Shown one piece after another: positions 44,645 through 52,835 of a stretch of DNA of 64,000 bases. Numbering within the stretch: the stretch's first letter is position 1; each line of letters starts with the position of its first letter. The DNA comes from Rhodopirellula sp. SM50 (GTDB lineage: Bacteria > Planctomycetota > Planctomycetia > Pirellulales > Pirellulaceae): positions 124,001 to 188,000 of the forward strand of contig NZ_NTFY01000013.1 of NCBI RefSeq assembly GCF_002289565.1. The letters are read 5' to 3'. The notes beneath the pieces were generated by a model. That model ran no database searches. It was not told the origin of the DNA and worked only from the letters and a program-made list of their open reading frames with translations. A program made the translations under genes and the position numbers.

Positions 44645-46267
44645 CTATTGGCCGTCGATGCTTTTGCGGATCGCGCGGCCGGCCAAGCTGCCTGTAGCCC
44701 TGCCATCGACGATCGCCGGTTTGCCGTTGACCCACAAGTGCACCAACCCGTCGCTGTATTGGTGCGGATTGACGAACGTGGACCGGTCGATCAAGGCGTC
44801 CAGATCGATGACGGCGATATCTGCGGCGTACCCGACACGAAGAAATCCTCGATCCTGGATGTCCAAAATCTCCGCCGGCAATCCGGTCGCACTATAGATC
44901 GCCTGTTCCAGGGGAATGACCTTTTCACGATGGGCGTAGTAGCCGATCCGTCTTGGAAAGGTGCCGTAGTTGCGAGGATGGGGGACCGAACCCGACGGCA
45001 GCTTCGCCGAACCGTCCGACGCCGTCGCGACCCAAGGTTGCTGCATCACGAACCGCACGTCGCTCTCATTGATGCTGTGGTTGACGACCGACGCGCCGCC
45101 GCTGCGCTCGATTTGCAGGACCAGATCCAGTGTGTCGACACCTTGCTCGGCGGCGATTTCATCCAGGCGACGTCCCGCCCAGTCGGGCTGTACCGCATAG
45201 GAGGCGATTTGAATGCGATGCCCGTTGTCGGTGATTTCAAGTTTCGTGCCGATGGCGTTGAGGATCCGCTTGGATTGTTCGTCTGCCTTGTCGATCCGCG
45301 CGAGCATCTCTTCGCGTCCGCCGGCGCGTGCCCACGCGGGGATGCAGGTCGCACCGAGTGACGTGCTCGATGCGGTATAGGGGTACTGATCGGCGGTGAT
45401 GACCTGCCCTTTGTTTCGTCGTTGGTTGATTTGTTCGACGGCCCTGCGGACCAGTCCCCAGGAGTCTTTGCCGGAGGACTTGAAGTGCGAGATGTGAACG
45501 GGAAGATTCGCCCTGCTGCCGATCTCCAAGGCTTCGGTTACCGAATCGAGCAGTCGCGTGCCCTCGTTGCGGATATGGCTGGCATAGATTCCGTCGTGCT
45601 CGGCGACGACTTCGGCAATCGCGACCAGTTCGTCGGTATCGGCGTACGAGCTGGGGACATAGATCAGCCCGGTCGACATTCCCCACGCGCCGTCGGTCAT
45701 CGCTTGTTTGGCCAAACGTCGCATTTCCGCCAACTCTTCGTCGGTCGCCACGCGTTGTTCGCTGCCGATGACCTTGCGTCGCAAGCTTCCTTGCGGCAGC
45801 AGGTGCATGATGTTCGGGCCCACGCCCTGCTGGTCGATTTCATCGTAGTACTGGCCGACGTCGACCGGACCACTGCCGCAGTTGCCGGTGACCAGGGTCG
45901 TGCAACCTTGCGTCAGATAGTTCATCCCCGAAGCGGTTTCCTTCTTCTGGATCTCGCCGTCACTGTGATTGTGCAAATCGATGAAACCCGGGCAGATGAT
46001 CAATCCGGTGCAGTCGATTTCGCGGATCGGCGTACGCTTGGGATCAATCTCGCCGACGGCCACAATTTTGTCAGCCGAAATCGCGACGTCACCTGTCGTC
46101 GCGGGGCGGCCATCACCGAGGTGCAAGATGCCATTGCGTAGCACCCAATCGATCGGAGCCGGGTCTTGGCCGCAGACGTTCGTCGCCGGATGAAGTCCCG
46201 GCAGTGCGAGGGTGAGTGTGCCGGCGATCACCGTTGCACGAAGAAAACACATAAAACTGGTAGGCAT
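44645..46267 (-). CDS. Exported D-aminoacylase / N-acyl-D-amino-acid deacylase
   Basis: 540 aa from ATG 46267, which gives a signal peptide (MPTSFMCFLRATVIAGTLTL ... ending around CGQDPA); the longer frame is Arg/Pro-rich and non-coding in character. Amidohydrolase superfamily: WVLRNGILHLGDG, GLIICPGFIDLHNHSDG (metal-binding HxH), TQGCTTLVTGNCGSGPVD, MSTGLIYVPSSYADTDEL, YASHIRNEGTRLLDSV, VHISHFKSSGKDSWG, and SDGSAKLPSGSVPHPRNYGT with the metal Asp; the C-terminal beta domain is LRVGYAADIAVIDLD. D-aminoacylases hydrolyse N-acyl-D-amino acids using Zn. The signal peptide places it outside the cytoplasm, perhaps working on D-amino acids from cell walls together with the neighbouring peptidoglycan-type hydrolase; that link is inference. 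Confidence 0.9.
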   Translation of the reverse strand: MPTSFMCFLRATVIAGTLTLALPGLHPATNVCGQDPAPIDWVLRNGILHLGDGRPATTGDVAISADKIVAVGEIDPKRTPIREIDCTGLIICPGFIDLHNHSDGEIQKKETASGMNYLTQGCTTLVTGNCGSGPVDVGQYYDEIDQQGVGPNIMHLLPQGSLRRKVIGSEQRVATDEELAEMRRLAKQAMTDGAWGMSTGLIYVPSSYADTDELVAIAEVVAEHDGIYASHIRNEGTRLLDSVTEALEIGSRANLPVHISHFKSSGKDSWGLVRRAVEQINQRRNKGQVITADQYPYTASSTSLGATCIPAWARAGGREEMLARIDKADEQSKRILNAIGTKLEITDNGHRIQIASYAVQPDWAGRRLDEIAAEQGVDTLDLVLQIERSGGASVVNHSINESDVRFVMQQPWVATASDGSAKLPSGSVPHPRNYGTFPRRIGYYAHREKVIPLEQAIYSATGLPAEILDIQDRGFLRVGYAADIAVIDLDALIDRSTFVNPHQYSDGLVHLWVNGKPAIVDGRATGSLAGRAIRKSIDGQ

Positions 46268-46332
46268 TCGTTCGGCGACCTCAGCGTTGCGTCGGGGGGG
46301 GCAAAAACTCGGCGGCAGTTTACCACGCGGCA

Positions 46333-46388
46333 TGACCCCGGACGGGGTCAAAGCCAGTCGCCGGAGGTGAGCGCAGCGATACCTCCGG
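46333..46388. repeat. Two adjacent palindromes (46333-46350 and 46361-46388)
   Basis: TGACCCCG-GA-CGGGGTCA is an 18-nt near-perfect palindrome. Next to it CCGGAGGT and ACCTCCGG enclose GAGCGCAGCGAT (8-bp stem). They occupy the 466-bp region 46268-46733 between divergent genes, where no gene is seen. From memory the GGAGGTGAGCGCAGCGATAC phrase recurs between planctomycete genes; no second copy is in this window. Confidence 0.55.
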
Positions 46389-46733
46389 ACATCCGGTCCC
46401 CGCCTAACACGCCCCGCTGGTGGGCTCACCTCAGCACGTGGCGTCAGCCAGTGGCACGTGTTGCTGCCGCGATCCCGCCTCGCACCGGTCGCACACGCGT
46501 CCCGCAGGAACTTGTACAGCGTCATCCGCCGGCCAGACGCCTGAAACTCCCCCCAAATCCGCCATCTTGGGATAGAAAACCACCTGAAATGGATCTTCCG
46601 CTGACCGACATCTGTTAAACTAGATGTCCCACCAAAATCGCCGGCGGAACGCGTTTTGATCGTGTGGCCGGCCCTTTCTCGCGCCGATCACGTCGGCAGG
46701 CCACGTAAAACGCGACGAATGCGAAACGAAAAC

Positions 46734-49175
46734 ATGAATCGATGCACGCTCAACCGATTCTCTTTTTGTGGTTTTCCCGCGTGTGTCTTCGCCGTGTCGC
46801 TGTGGTTCGGATCGCTGTCGGTGTGCCTCGTAAACGCCACGGATACGACGGGTTCGCCTTCGGACGAAATCGCCAAAGTGCTGGCCGAATCGGACTACTC
46901 GGGTCTGGAGACGTTTCTGACCGAATATTGCTTGGATTGTCACAGCGAAGATGAACCGGAGGCGGACCTGGATCTTTCCATGGTCGGCGAACAGAGCATC
47001 GAAGCGAGCGCGGAACTTTGGGAACGCGTGCTACGAGAACTCACTTCCCGCCGCATGCCTCCGCCCGATGAATACCGGCCCTCCGAACAGATTTATCAAG
47101 ACACGAGCGAACGGTTGGTCGAAGCCTTGGCACACGTGGCTGCCAAGCATCCCCGGCCCGGCAGAACCGACACCTTTCGCCGGCTGAACCGATTCGAATA
47201 TCAAAACGCGATCCGAGATCTCTTGGCGCTGGACATCGACACCGAAGCCCTGTTGCCGGCGGATGAATCGAGTCACGGATTCGACAACGTGACCGTCGGG
47301 GATCTGCCGCCGACGTTGGTCTCACGCTACATCAATGCGGCTCGAAAGATCAGCCAACTCGCGATCGCCCGACCGTCGGATCAACTGGAAGGCCACACGT
47401 ACCGAATGCCCGCCGACGTGACGCAAGAAGAACACGTGGTCGGTCTGCCCCTGGGAACGCGGGGCGGCATGTTGTTGCACCATACGTTTCCACGATCGGG
47501 TGTGTACGAAGTGCAAGTCAACCTCGCCCGTGACCGCAACGAACACGTCGAAGGGCTCAACGGAAAGTACCAGATGGAGTTCCTGTTGGACCGCGAGCGT
47601 GTGGCCGAGTTTGAACTGGTTCCGCCCAAGGCTCGCAATCGATACTTCTTTGACGACAGCCGTTTGAAGGCCCGCGTGACGGTGGAAGCGGGGCCACATG
47701 ATTTGGGCGTGACGTTTATCAAGAACAAGTCGTCGTTGATCGAGACGAAACGGCAACCATTGAACGTGCATTTCAATTCGCACCGGCATCCGCGTTTGAC
47801 GCCGGCGGTCTATCAAGTTTCGATCACCGGACCCCACGCCGACGACGATGCATCAGCCGACGCTGAATCGCCGCCCGACACCCCCAGCCGCCGACGAGTC
47901 TTCACCAGTTACCCTGCTTCGCCGGAACAGAACGAGGCCTGTGCCAGGCAGATCATTTCGCGACTGGCCAGACTCGCCTACCGTCGAACCGTCGATGCCG
48001 CGGATGTGGAACGACTGATGGAATTCTATCGGGACGGTGCGGCCGAAGCCGGGTTTGAGGCGGGGATCGAACGCGCCCTCGCTTCGATCCTGGTCAGTCC
48101 ACGGTTTTTGTTTCGCATCGAACGCGATCCCGAAGGACTGGATGCCGGCGACGTCTATGCGATCAGCGACGACGAGCTGGCGTCACGGCTGTCGTTCTTT
48201 TTGTGGAGCAGTCTGCCCGACGACGAACTGTTGACTGCAGCCGAACGCGGGAATTTGCGCGACCCGAGTGTGCTGCGCGGCCAAGTCCGACGGATGTTGA
48301 ACGATCCCCGCGCCGAATCGCTGGTGACGAATTTCGCCAACCAGTGGTTGCATCTGCGAAACCTGGAATCCAAAACACCCGATGCGCGGTTGTACCCGGA
48401 TTTTGATGACAACCTGCGGCAAGCGATGCGGCGAGAAACGGAATTGTTTTTCCAGAGCATCATCGCTGAGGACCGCAGCGTCTTGGACTTGATCCGATCC
48501 GACTACACGTATCTCAATGAGCGGTTGGCCAAGCACTATGGCATCCCACATGTCTACGGCAGCCGCTTTCGTCGCGTCAATCTTTCCGGCGGTGAACACC
48601 GGGGCGGGTTGTTGCGGCACGGAAGCATCTTGACGGTGACCTCCTACGCCACCCGCACTTCGCCGGTGATTCGGGGCAATTGGGTGTTGGTCAATCTGCT
48701 CGCCACCCCGACGCCGCCTCCGCCGCCGAACGTTCCGTCCTTGGAAGAGGAAGTGATCGGGGCGGAGCTTCCGATCCGCGAGCGACTTGACAAACACCGT
48801 TCCAATCCGGCGTGTGCCAGCTGTCACGTGATCATCGATCCGATCGGATTTTCGCTGGAAAACTATGACGCGGTCGGACGCTGGCGGGACACCGAATTCG
48901 GCGTGCCCGTCGATTCAGAAGGCGCCCTTCCCAGCGGCGACAGTTTCCAGAGCGTGACGGGACTGGAGGCGGCGATCAGGCAGCGGCCCGAGTTGTTCGC
49001 CACCGCGATGACCGAAAAACTGCTCACCTACGCCTTGGGGCGAGGGATCGGCGAATCCGATGGCCCGGCGATTCGAGAGATCGTTCGTCGCGCCGGACAA
49101 GACCAGTACCGTTTTTCCACGTTGATCTGGGAAATCATCAACAGCCCGGCATTTCAAATGAGGACCTACCGGTGA
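46734..49175 (+). CDS. Planctomycete DUF1592/DUF1588-type c-type cytochrome protein
   Basis: 813 aa from ATG 46734; ATG 46719 adds five residues. Hydrophobic N-terminus (CVFAVSLWFGSLSVCLVNAT) for export. A first haem motif C66-L-D-C-H70 lies in a PSCyt1-like segment (FLTEYCLDCHSEDEPEADLD). DUF1587 follows (TFRRLNRFEYQNAIRDLLAL), a carbohydrate-binding-like beta region, DUF1595 (RLARLAYRRTVDAADVERLM), DUF1592 (SRLSFFLWSSLPDDELLTAA), DUF1588 (HRGGLLRHGSILTVTSYATR) with a second C-x-x-C-H (CASCHVIIDPIGF), and DUF1585 at the end (LTYALGRGIGESD). This domain string is characteristic of Planctomycetota and Verrucomicrobiota. The genes are always seen next to DUF1552, as here with a GTGA overlap. 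The function is unproven; an extracytoplasmic redox role is inferred from the haem sites. Confidence 0.93.
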   Translation: MNRCTLNRFSFCGFPACVFAVSLWFGSLSVCLVNATDTTGSPSDEIAKVLAESDYSGLETFLTEYCLDCHSEDEPEADLDLSMVGEQSIEASAELWERVLRELTSRRMPPPDEYRPSEQIYQDTSERLVEALAHVAAKHPRPGRTDTFRRLNRFEYQNAIRDLLALDIDTEALLPADESSHGFDNVTVGDLPPTLVSRYINAARKISQLAIARPSDQLEGHTYRMPADVTQEEHVVGLPLGTRGGMLLHHTFPRSGVYEVQVNLARDRNEHVEGLNGKYQMEFLLDRERVAEFELVPPKARNRYFFDDSRLKARVTVEAGPHDLGVTFIKNKSSLIETKRQPLNVHFNSHRHPRLTPAVYQVSITGPHADDDASADAESPPDTPSRRRVFTSYPASPEQNEACARQIISRLARLAYRRTVDAADVERLMEFYRDGAAEAGFEAGIERALASILVSPRFLFRIERDPEGLDAGDVYAISDDELASRLSFFLWSSLPDDELLTAAERGNLRDPSVLRGQVRRMLNDPRAESLVTNFANQWLHLRNLESKTPDARLYPDFDDNLRQAMRRETELFFQSIIAEDRSVLDLIRSDYTYLNERLAKHYGIPHVYGSRFRRVNLSGGEHRGGLLRHGSILTVTSYATRTSPVIRGNWVLVNLLATPTPPPPPNVPSLEEEVIGAELPIRERLDKHRSNPACASCHVIIDPIGFSLENYDAVGRWRDTEFGVPVDSEGALPSGDSFQSVTGLEAAIRQRPELFATAMTEKLLTYALGRGIGESDGPAIREIVRRAGQDQYRFSTLIWEIINSPAFQMRTYR

Positions 49176-50518
49176 ACTTTATTCGAAAGAAATCCATCTC
49201 GCGTCGCACGGTGTTACGCGGCGTCGGCGGTGCCATTGCCCTGCCGTTGCTCGACGCGATGATACCGGCCGCCACGGCGCTCGATGCGACCCCGGCGGCA
49301 CCCGTTCGACGTCTCGGTTACGTCTTCATGCCGATGGGCTGCGACCTGTCACGCTGGAAACCGCCTGGTGAAACGACCCTCGGCGAGTTGCCACCGATCC
49401 TCAGTTCACTCGAGCCGGTCCGAGACCAGGTCACGGTGATCAGTAATTTGGAATTGGCCAACGCTTACCCGGGTTCGCACGCGACATCCAACTCGGCGTT
49501 CTTGAGTGCGGCCAAGGCGAAGCATACCGAGGGGACGGACTACTATCTGGGAACAACCGCCGATCAGTTGGCGGCCAAACAGATCGGCCAGTCCACGCAA
49601 TTGCCATCGATGGAATTGTCGATGGACCTGATGCAAACCGTGGGGCAATGCGACAACGGCTATGCCTGCGTGTACCAAAACAATTTGTCTTGGTCCTCAC
49701 CGACCACCCCGCTGCCTTCCGAAGCGCATCCGCGGATCGTGTTCGAGAACATGTTCGGTGCGGGTGGGACGGCCGCCCAGCGGCGCGCGGAACTGAATGA
49801 AAAGGCGAGTCTGTTGGATTGGATGTCCGAAGACATTGCCCGTCTGAATCGCGAAGTCGGCGCGTCGGATCGAGTCCGGATCGGCCAATACCTGGATTCG
49901 GTGCGCGAAGTCGAACGACGAATCCAGAAGGCCGAAGCGGACGCCAAAGACAATGAGCTGCCGGATTTGGATCGACCGATGGGCGTTCCAGCGTCGTATG
50001 CCGATCACGCCCGATTGATGTTCGACCTGCAAGTCTTGGCGATGCAGGCGGATATCACACGTGTGATCACGTTCCAACTGGCTCGTGAAACCAGCAACCG
50101 AAGTTATCCCGAATTGGGAGTGCCGGAGTCGCATCACCCACTGTCGCACCACGGCAACGACGAAGAAAAGATCGCGAAGATGGCAAAGATCAATCAGTTC
50201 CACGTGTCGCTGTTCGCGGGCTTTTTAGAAAAGCTGCGAGCGACATCGGACGGAAACGGCACGTTGCTGGATCATTCGCTGTTGCTCTACGGCAGCGGCA
50301 TGGGAAACCCGAACGTTCACGACCACACCGATTTGCCGATCATCGTCGCCGGGGGTGCTGCCGGTGGCATGCAGGGCGGACGGCACATCCAATACGATCG
50401 ACCGACGCCACTGGCCAACCTGCACCTGACGCTACTCGACAAGGCCGGCGTCAAACTGGACAAGTTTGCCGACAGCGAAGGACCGGTCGACGAACTGTTT
50501 GAACCGCTTTCGGTGTGA
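49172..50518 (+). CDS. DUF1552 family exported protein
   Basis: 448 aa from GTG 49172, inside the GTGA that ends the cytochrome gene (4-bp overlap). Twin-arginine-type signal (RKKSISRRTVLRGVGGAIAL). DUF1552 features are RLGYVFMPMGCDLSRWKPPG, VISNLELANAYPGSHATSNS, PSMELSMDLMQTVGQCDNGY, CVYQNNLSW and, near the end, LLLYGSGMGNPNVHDHTDLP and HHPLSHHGND. The last phrases resemble the alkaline-phosphatase-like sulfatase/DUF1501 fold, so a metal-dependent hydrolase-like fold is plausible. The partner protein is the preceding cytochrome. Both would work outside the cytoplasm. Biochemical role unknown. Confidence 0.92.
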   Translation: MNFIRKKSISRRTVLRGVGGAIALPLLDAMIPAATALDATPAAPVRRLGYVFMPMGCDLSRWKPPGETTLGELPPILSSLEPVRDQVTVISNLELANAYPGSHATSNSAFLSAAKAKHTEGTDYYLGTTADQLAAKQIGQSTQLPSMELSMDLMQTVGQCDNGYACVYQNNLSWSSPTTPLPSEAHPRIVFENMFGAGGTAAQRRAELNEKASLLDWMSEDIARLNREVGASDRVRIGQYLDSVREVERRIQKAEADAKDNELPDLDRPMGVPASYADHARLMFDLQVLAMQADITRVITFQLARETSNRSYPELGVPESHHPLSHHGNDEEKIAKMAKINQFHVSLFAGFLEKLRATSDGNGTLLDHSLLLYGSGMGNPNVHDHTDLPIIVAGGAAGGMQGGRHIQYDRPTPLANLHLTLLDKAGVKLDKFADSEGPVDELFEPLSV

Positions 50519-52146
50519 TCGCAATGGAACCAGTCATGAATCGATTTGTCGAGAAACACGCGGGCGAGAGAACGGCACAGCGGACGGGGTTGCGCGTCAT
50601 CGCCATCGCCGTTTGCCATGTTCTGGCGGGCGTTCTGCTCAGCGGTGTGGTCGCACCGGCTGCCGAACCGGAACCGGCTGCCGAACCGAAATTGACCGTC
50701 GAACCGGTATTGGCCGACGCGGTTGAAAGACAGGATCGTCAGCGGATCGCTGACTTGCTGGATCGTGTTTCGACCGATGCCGGGGACGATGCGGTCGACA
50801 TCGATGCGACTCAAGTCGACGGGATGACGGCGTTGCACTGGGCGGTGTACTTGGACGACGTGGAAACGTGCAACGCGATCGTCAAAGCGGGCGCGGCGGT
50901 GGATTGCAAAAATCGCTACGGAGTGACGCCGTTGTCGCTGGCCTGCAGCAACGGAAACGGGCAGCTCGTCAAGCTGTTGCTGGAGCATGGTGCGGATGCC
51001 AATGCGACGCTCAACGGCGGCGAGACGGTGTTGATGACGGCGGCCAGAATCGGTCGCGTCGAACCCGTCCGCGCACTGCTGAAACACGGGGCGGACGTGA
51101 ATGCGACCGAACGCAATGACCAGACGGCGTTGATGTGGGCGGCGCACGAGGGACACGCCGAGGTGGTCGATCGGTTGCTCGACGCCGGAGCGGATTTTGA
51201 AACGCCGCTGAAGTCGGGTTACACGCCGATGATGTTTGCCGTGCGGCAAGGACACTGGCCGGTGGTGAAACGGTTCTTGGATGCGGGCGTGGATGTCAAT
51301 TTGGCGATGAAACCGGCTAGCAGCGCGGGAAAAAACGTCGCCAACCGGACGTCACCGTTGATTCTGGCAATTGAAAACGGACATTTCGAGCTCGCCGTCG
51401 AACTACTCAAGGCCGGAGCCGATCCCAACGACCAACGGACCGGGTTTTCGCCGCTGTTCACCATGTCCTGGGTTCGCAAGCCGCCGCTGGGAGACAATGC
51501 GTATGGCGACCCGCCGCCGATCGGATCGGGATCGATGACCAGTTTGCAGTTCGTGCGAGCACTGGTCGAGCACGGCGCCGACGTCAATGCGCCCAAGGAA
51601 CGCAATGGCGGTCGCGGCAAGTTCGGCAAGAAGGGCGCGACCGCGTTTTTTGCCGCCGCCGGGACGGCCGACGTCGCACTGATGCAGACGCTACTGGAAC
51701 TGGGTGCCGATCCCACGCTGGCTGCCGACAACGGTTGGACGCCATTGATGATGGCCGCCGGCATCGGCAGTGGTTCCGAAGGCGACTCGGCGGGCTCGGA
51801 ACCGGAATGCCTGGCAGCGGTTTCCTACCTGATCGACTTGGGGGCCGACGTCAACGCGGTGGACGACAACGGCGAAACCGCGATGCATGGAGCGGCCTAC
51901 AAAATGATGCCGTCGGTCGTCAACTGTCTAGCGGCCAACGGCGCCGACATCAACATCTGGAGCAAGGTGACCGAGCAGGGCCGAATGCCGCTGTGGATCG
52001 CCATGGGTTATCGCGGGGGCGGAAATTTTAAACCGTCCTACGAAACCGCCGACGCCATTCGCGCATTGATGGTCGCCGAAGGCATCACGCCACCTCCGCC
52101 ACCGAAGCAGAAGCTTGAAAAGGGCTATCGACCCGGTGCTGGATGA
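50515..52146 (+). CDS. Exported ankyrin-repeat protein
   Basis: 543 aa from GTG 50515 (overlapping the DUF1552 stop by 4 bp, the same GTG-TGA arrangement as the previous junction); ATG 50524 or 50536 are alternatives. Signal peptide after a long polar start (VIAIAVCHVLAGVLLSGVVA). Then about ten ankyrin repeats from residue 85 to 510: GMTALHWAVYLDDVETCNAI, GVTPLSLACSNGNGQLVKLL, NDQTALMWAAHEGHAEVVDR, GWTPLMMAAGIGSG, and NGETAMHGAAYKMMPSVVNC. Spacing is irregular with insertions near 310-360. Third gene of the DUF1592-DUF1552 operon, so it is probably a scaffold acting in the same extracytoplasmic process. Such trios recur in planctomycetes. Confidence 0.9.
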   Translation: MIAMEPVMNRFVEKHAGERTAQRTGLRVIAIAVCHVLAGVLLSGVVAPAAEPEPAAEPKLTVEPVLADAVERQDRQRIADLLDRVSTDAGDDAVDIDATQVDGMTALHWAVYLDDVETCNAIVKAGAAVDCKNRYGVTPLSLACSNGNGQLVKLLLEHGADANATLNGGETVLMTAARIGRVEPVRALLKHGADVNATERNDQTALMWAAHEGHAEVVDRLLDAGADFETPLKSGYTPMMFAVRQGHWPVVKRFLDAGVDVNLAMKPASSAGKNVANRTSPLILAIENGHFELAVELLKAGADPNDQRTGFSPLFTMSWVRKPPLGDNAYGDPPPIGSGSMTSLQFVRALVEHGADVNAPKERNGGRGKFGKKGATAFFAAAGTADVALMQTLLELGADPTLAADNGWTPLMMAAGIGSGSEGDSAGSEPECLAAVSYLIDLGADVNAVDDNGETAMHGAAYKMMPSVVNCLAANGADINIWSKVTEQGRMPLWIAMGYRGGGNFKPSYETADAIRALMVAEGITPPPPPKQKLEKGYRPGAG

Positions 52147-52164
52147 TCGCGAGTGGTTGCGGTG

Positions 52165-52556
52165 CAATCAGGGGCGAAAAAATGGTGGCAGGAAAATGGT
52201 GGCAGAATGATTCGGGGCAGAATGATTCGGGGCAGAATGATTCGGGGCAGGATGATTCGGGCAAAACGATGGGGGCAAGACGATGGGATTGGTGAGTCGT
52301 TAGAAAGGACTTGGCCGCGTGGCTGCCGATGGAGTTGCTCGCTTGGTTTTTCTCTGTCCCATCGATCAACAGACGGCCTCGCATCTGTCCACCCACTCTG
52401 ATTCTCCCACTCTGATTCTCCCACTCTGATTCTCCCACTCTGATTCTCTCACCCATTATTCTGCCCCGTATCATTCTGCCTTCTCCATCGTTTTGCCCCC
52501 ATCGTTTTGCCCCATCGTTTTGCCCCATCGTTTTGCCCCATCGTTTTGCCCTCTCC
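52165..52556 (+). repeat. Family D tandem/inverted repeat, copy D1
   Basis: The left arm is four 15-bp units GGCAGAATGATTCGG at exactly 52201, 52216, 52231 and 52246 (one base change in the last), then GCAAAACGATGGG and GGCAAGACGATGGG. After about 110 bp come four 14-bp units ACTCTGATTCTCCC (52395-52450). The inverse arm follows: ATTCTGCCCCGTATCATTCT and a 13-bp array ATCGTTTTGCCCC at 52501, 52514, 52527 and 52540 with a first unit at 52487. It sits between the ankyrin gene and the giant DUF11 gene. Confidence 0.9.
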
Positions 52557-52654
52557 CGCCGAAGTGCCAACGCACCGACTTTGGTCTCTCCTGCGACGGC
52601 GAATCGCTACAAACGTCAAGGATCGCCTGATTGACAGTCATTGGCTAATCGCGA

Positions 52655-52693
52655 GGGTAAACCCGCAGCTTTCGCTCCACTGAGGGTTTACCC
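52655..52693. repeat. Hairpin GGGTAAACCC / GGGTTTACCC
   Basis: A 10-bp perfect stem (52655-52664 with 52684-52693) and 19-nt loop. It lies in the 279-bp stretch between repeat D1 and ATG 52836, in which no gene is seen. No T-run follows on either strand. Confidence 0.6.
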
Positions 52694-52835
52694 CCAGCCG
52701 TTATCAACAGCAATCGGCATCCGGTGGCCGCGCGTGCCGCACGCGAACGGCTCACCGTGACTGACGTTCTCTCCCCGAACTACTCGGCAGCCGGCGCCTT
52801 CCCAACGTTCGCCAGCTGCACGGAGCCGTTGAACG

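Noticed and set aside
52201-52552. CRISPR-like array
   Set aside because: The units are 13-15 bp, directly abutting, without unique spacers; there are no cas genes.
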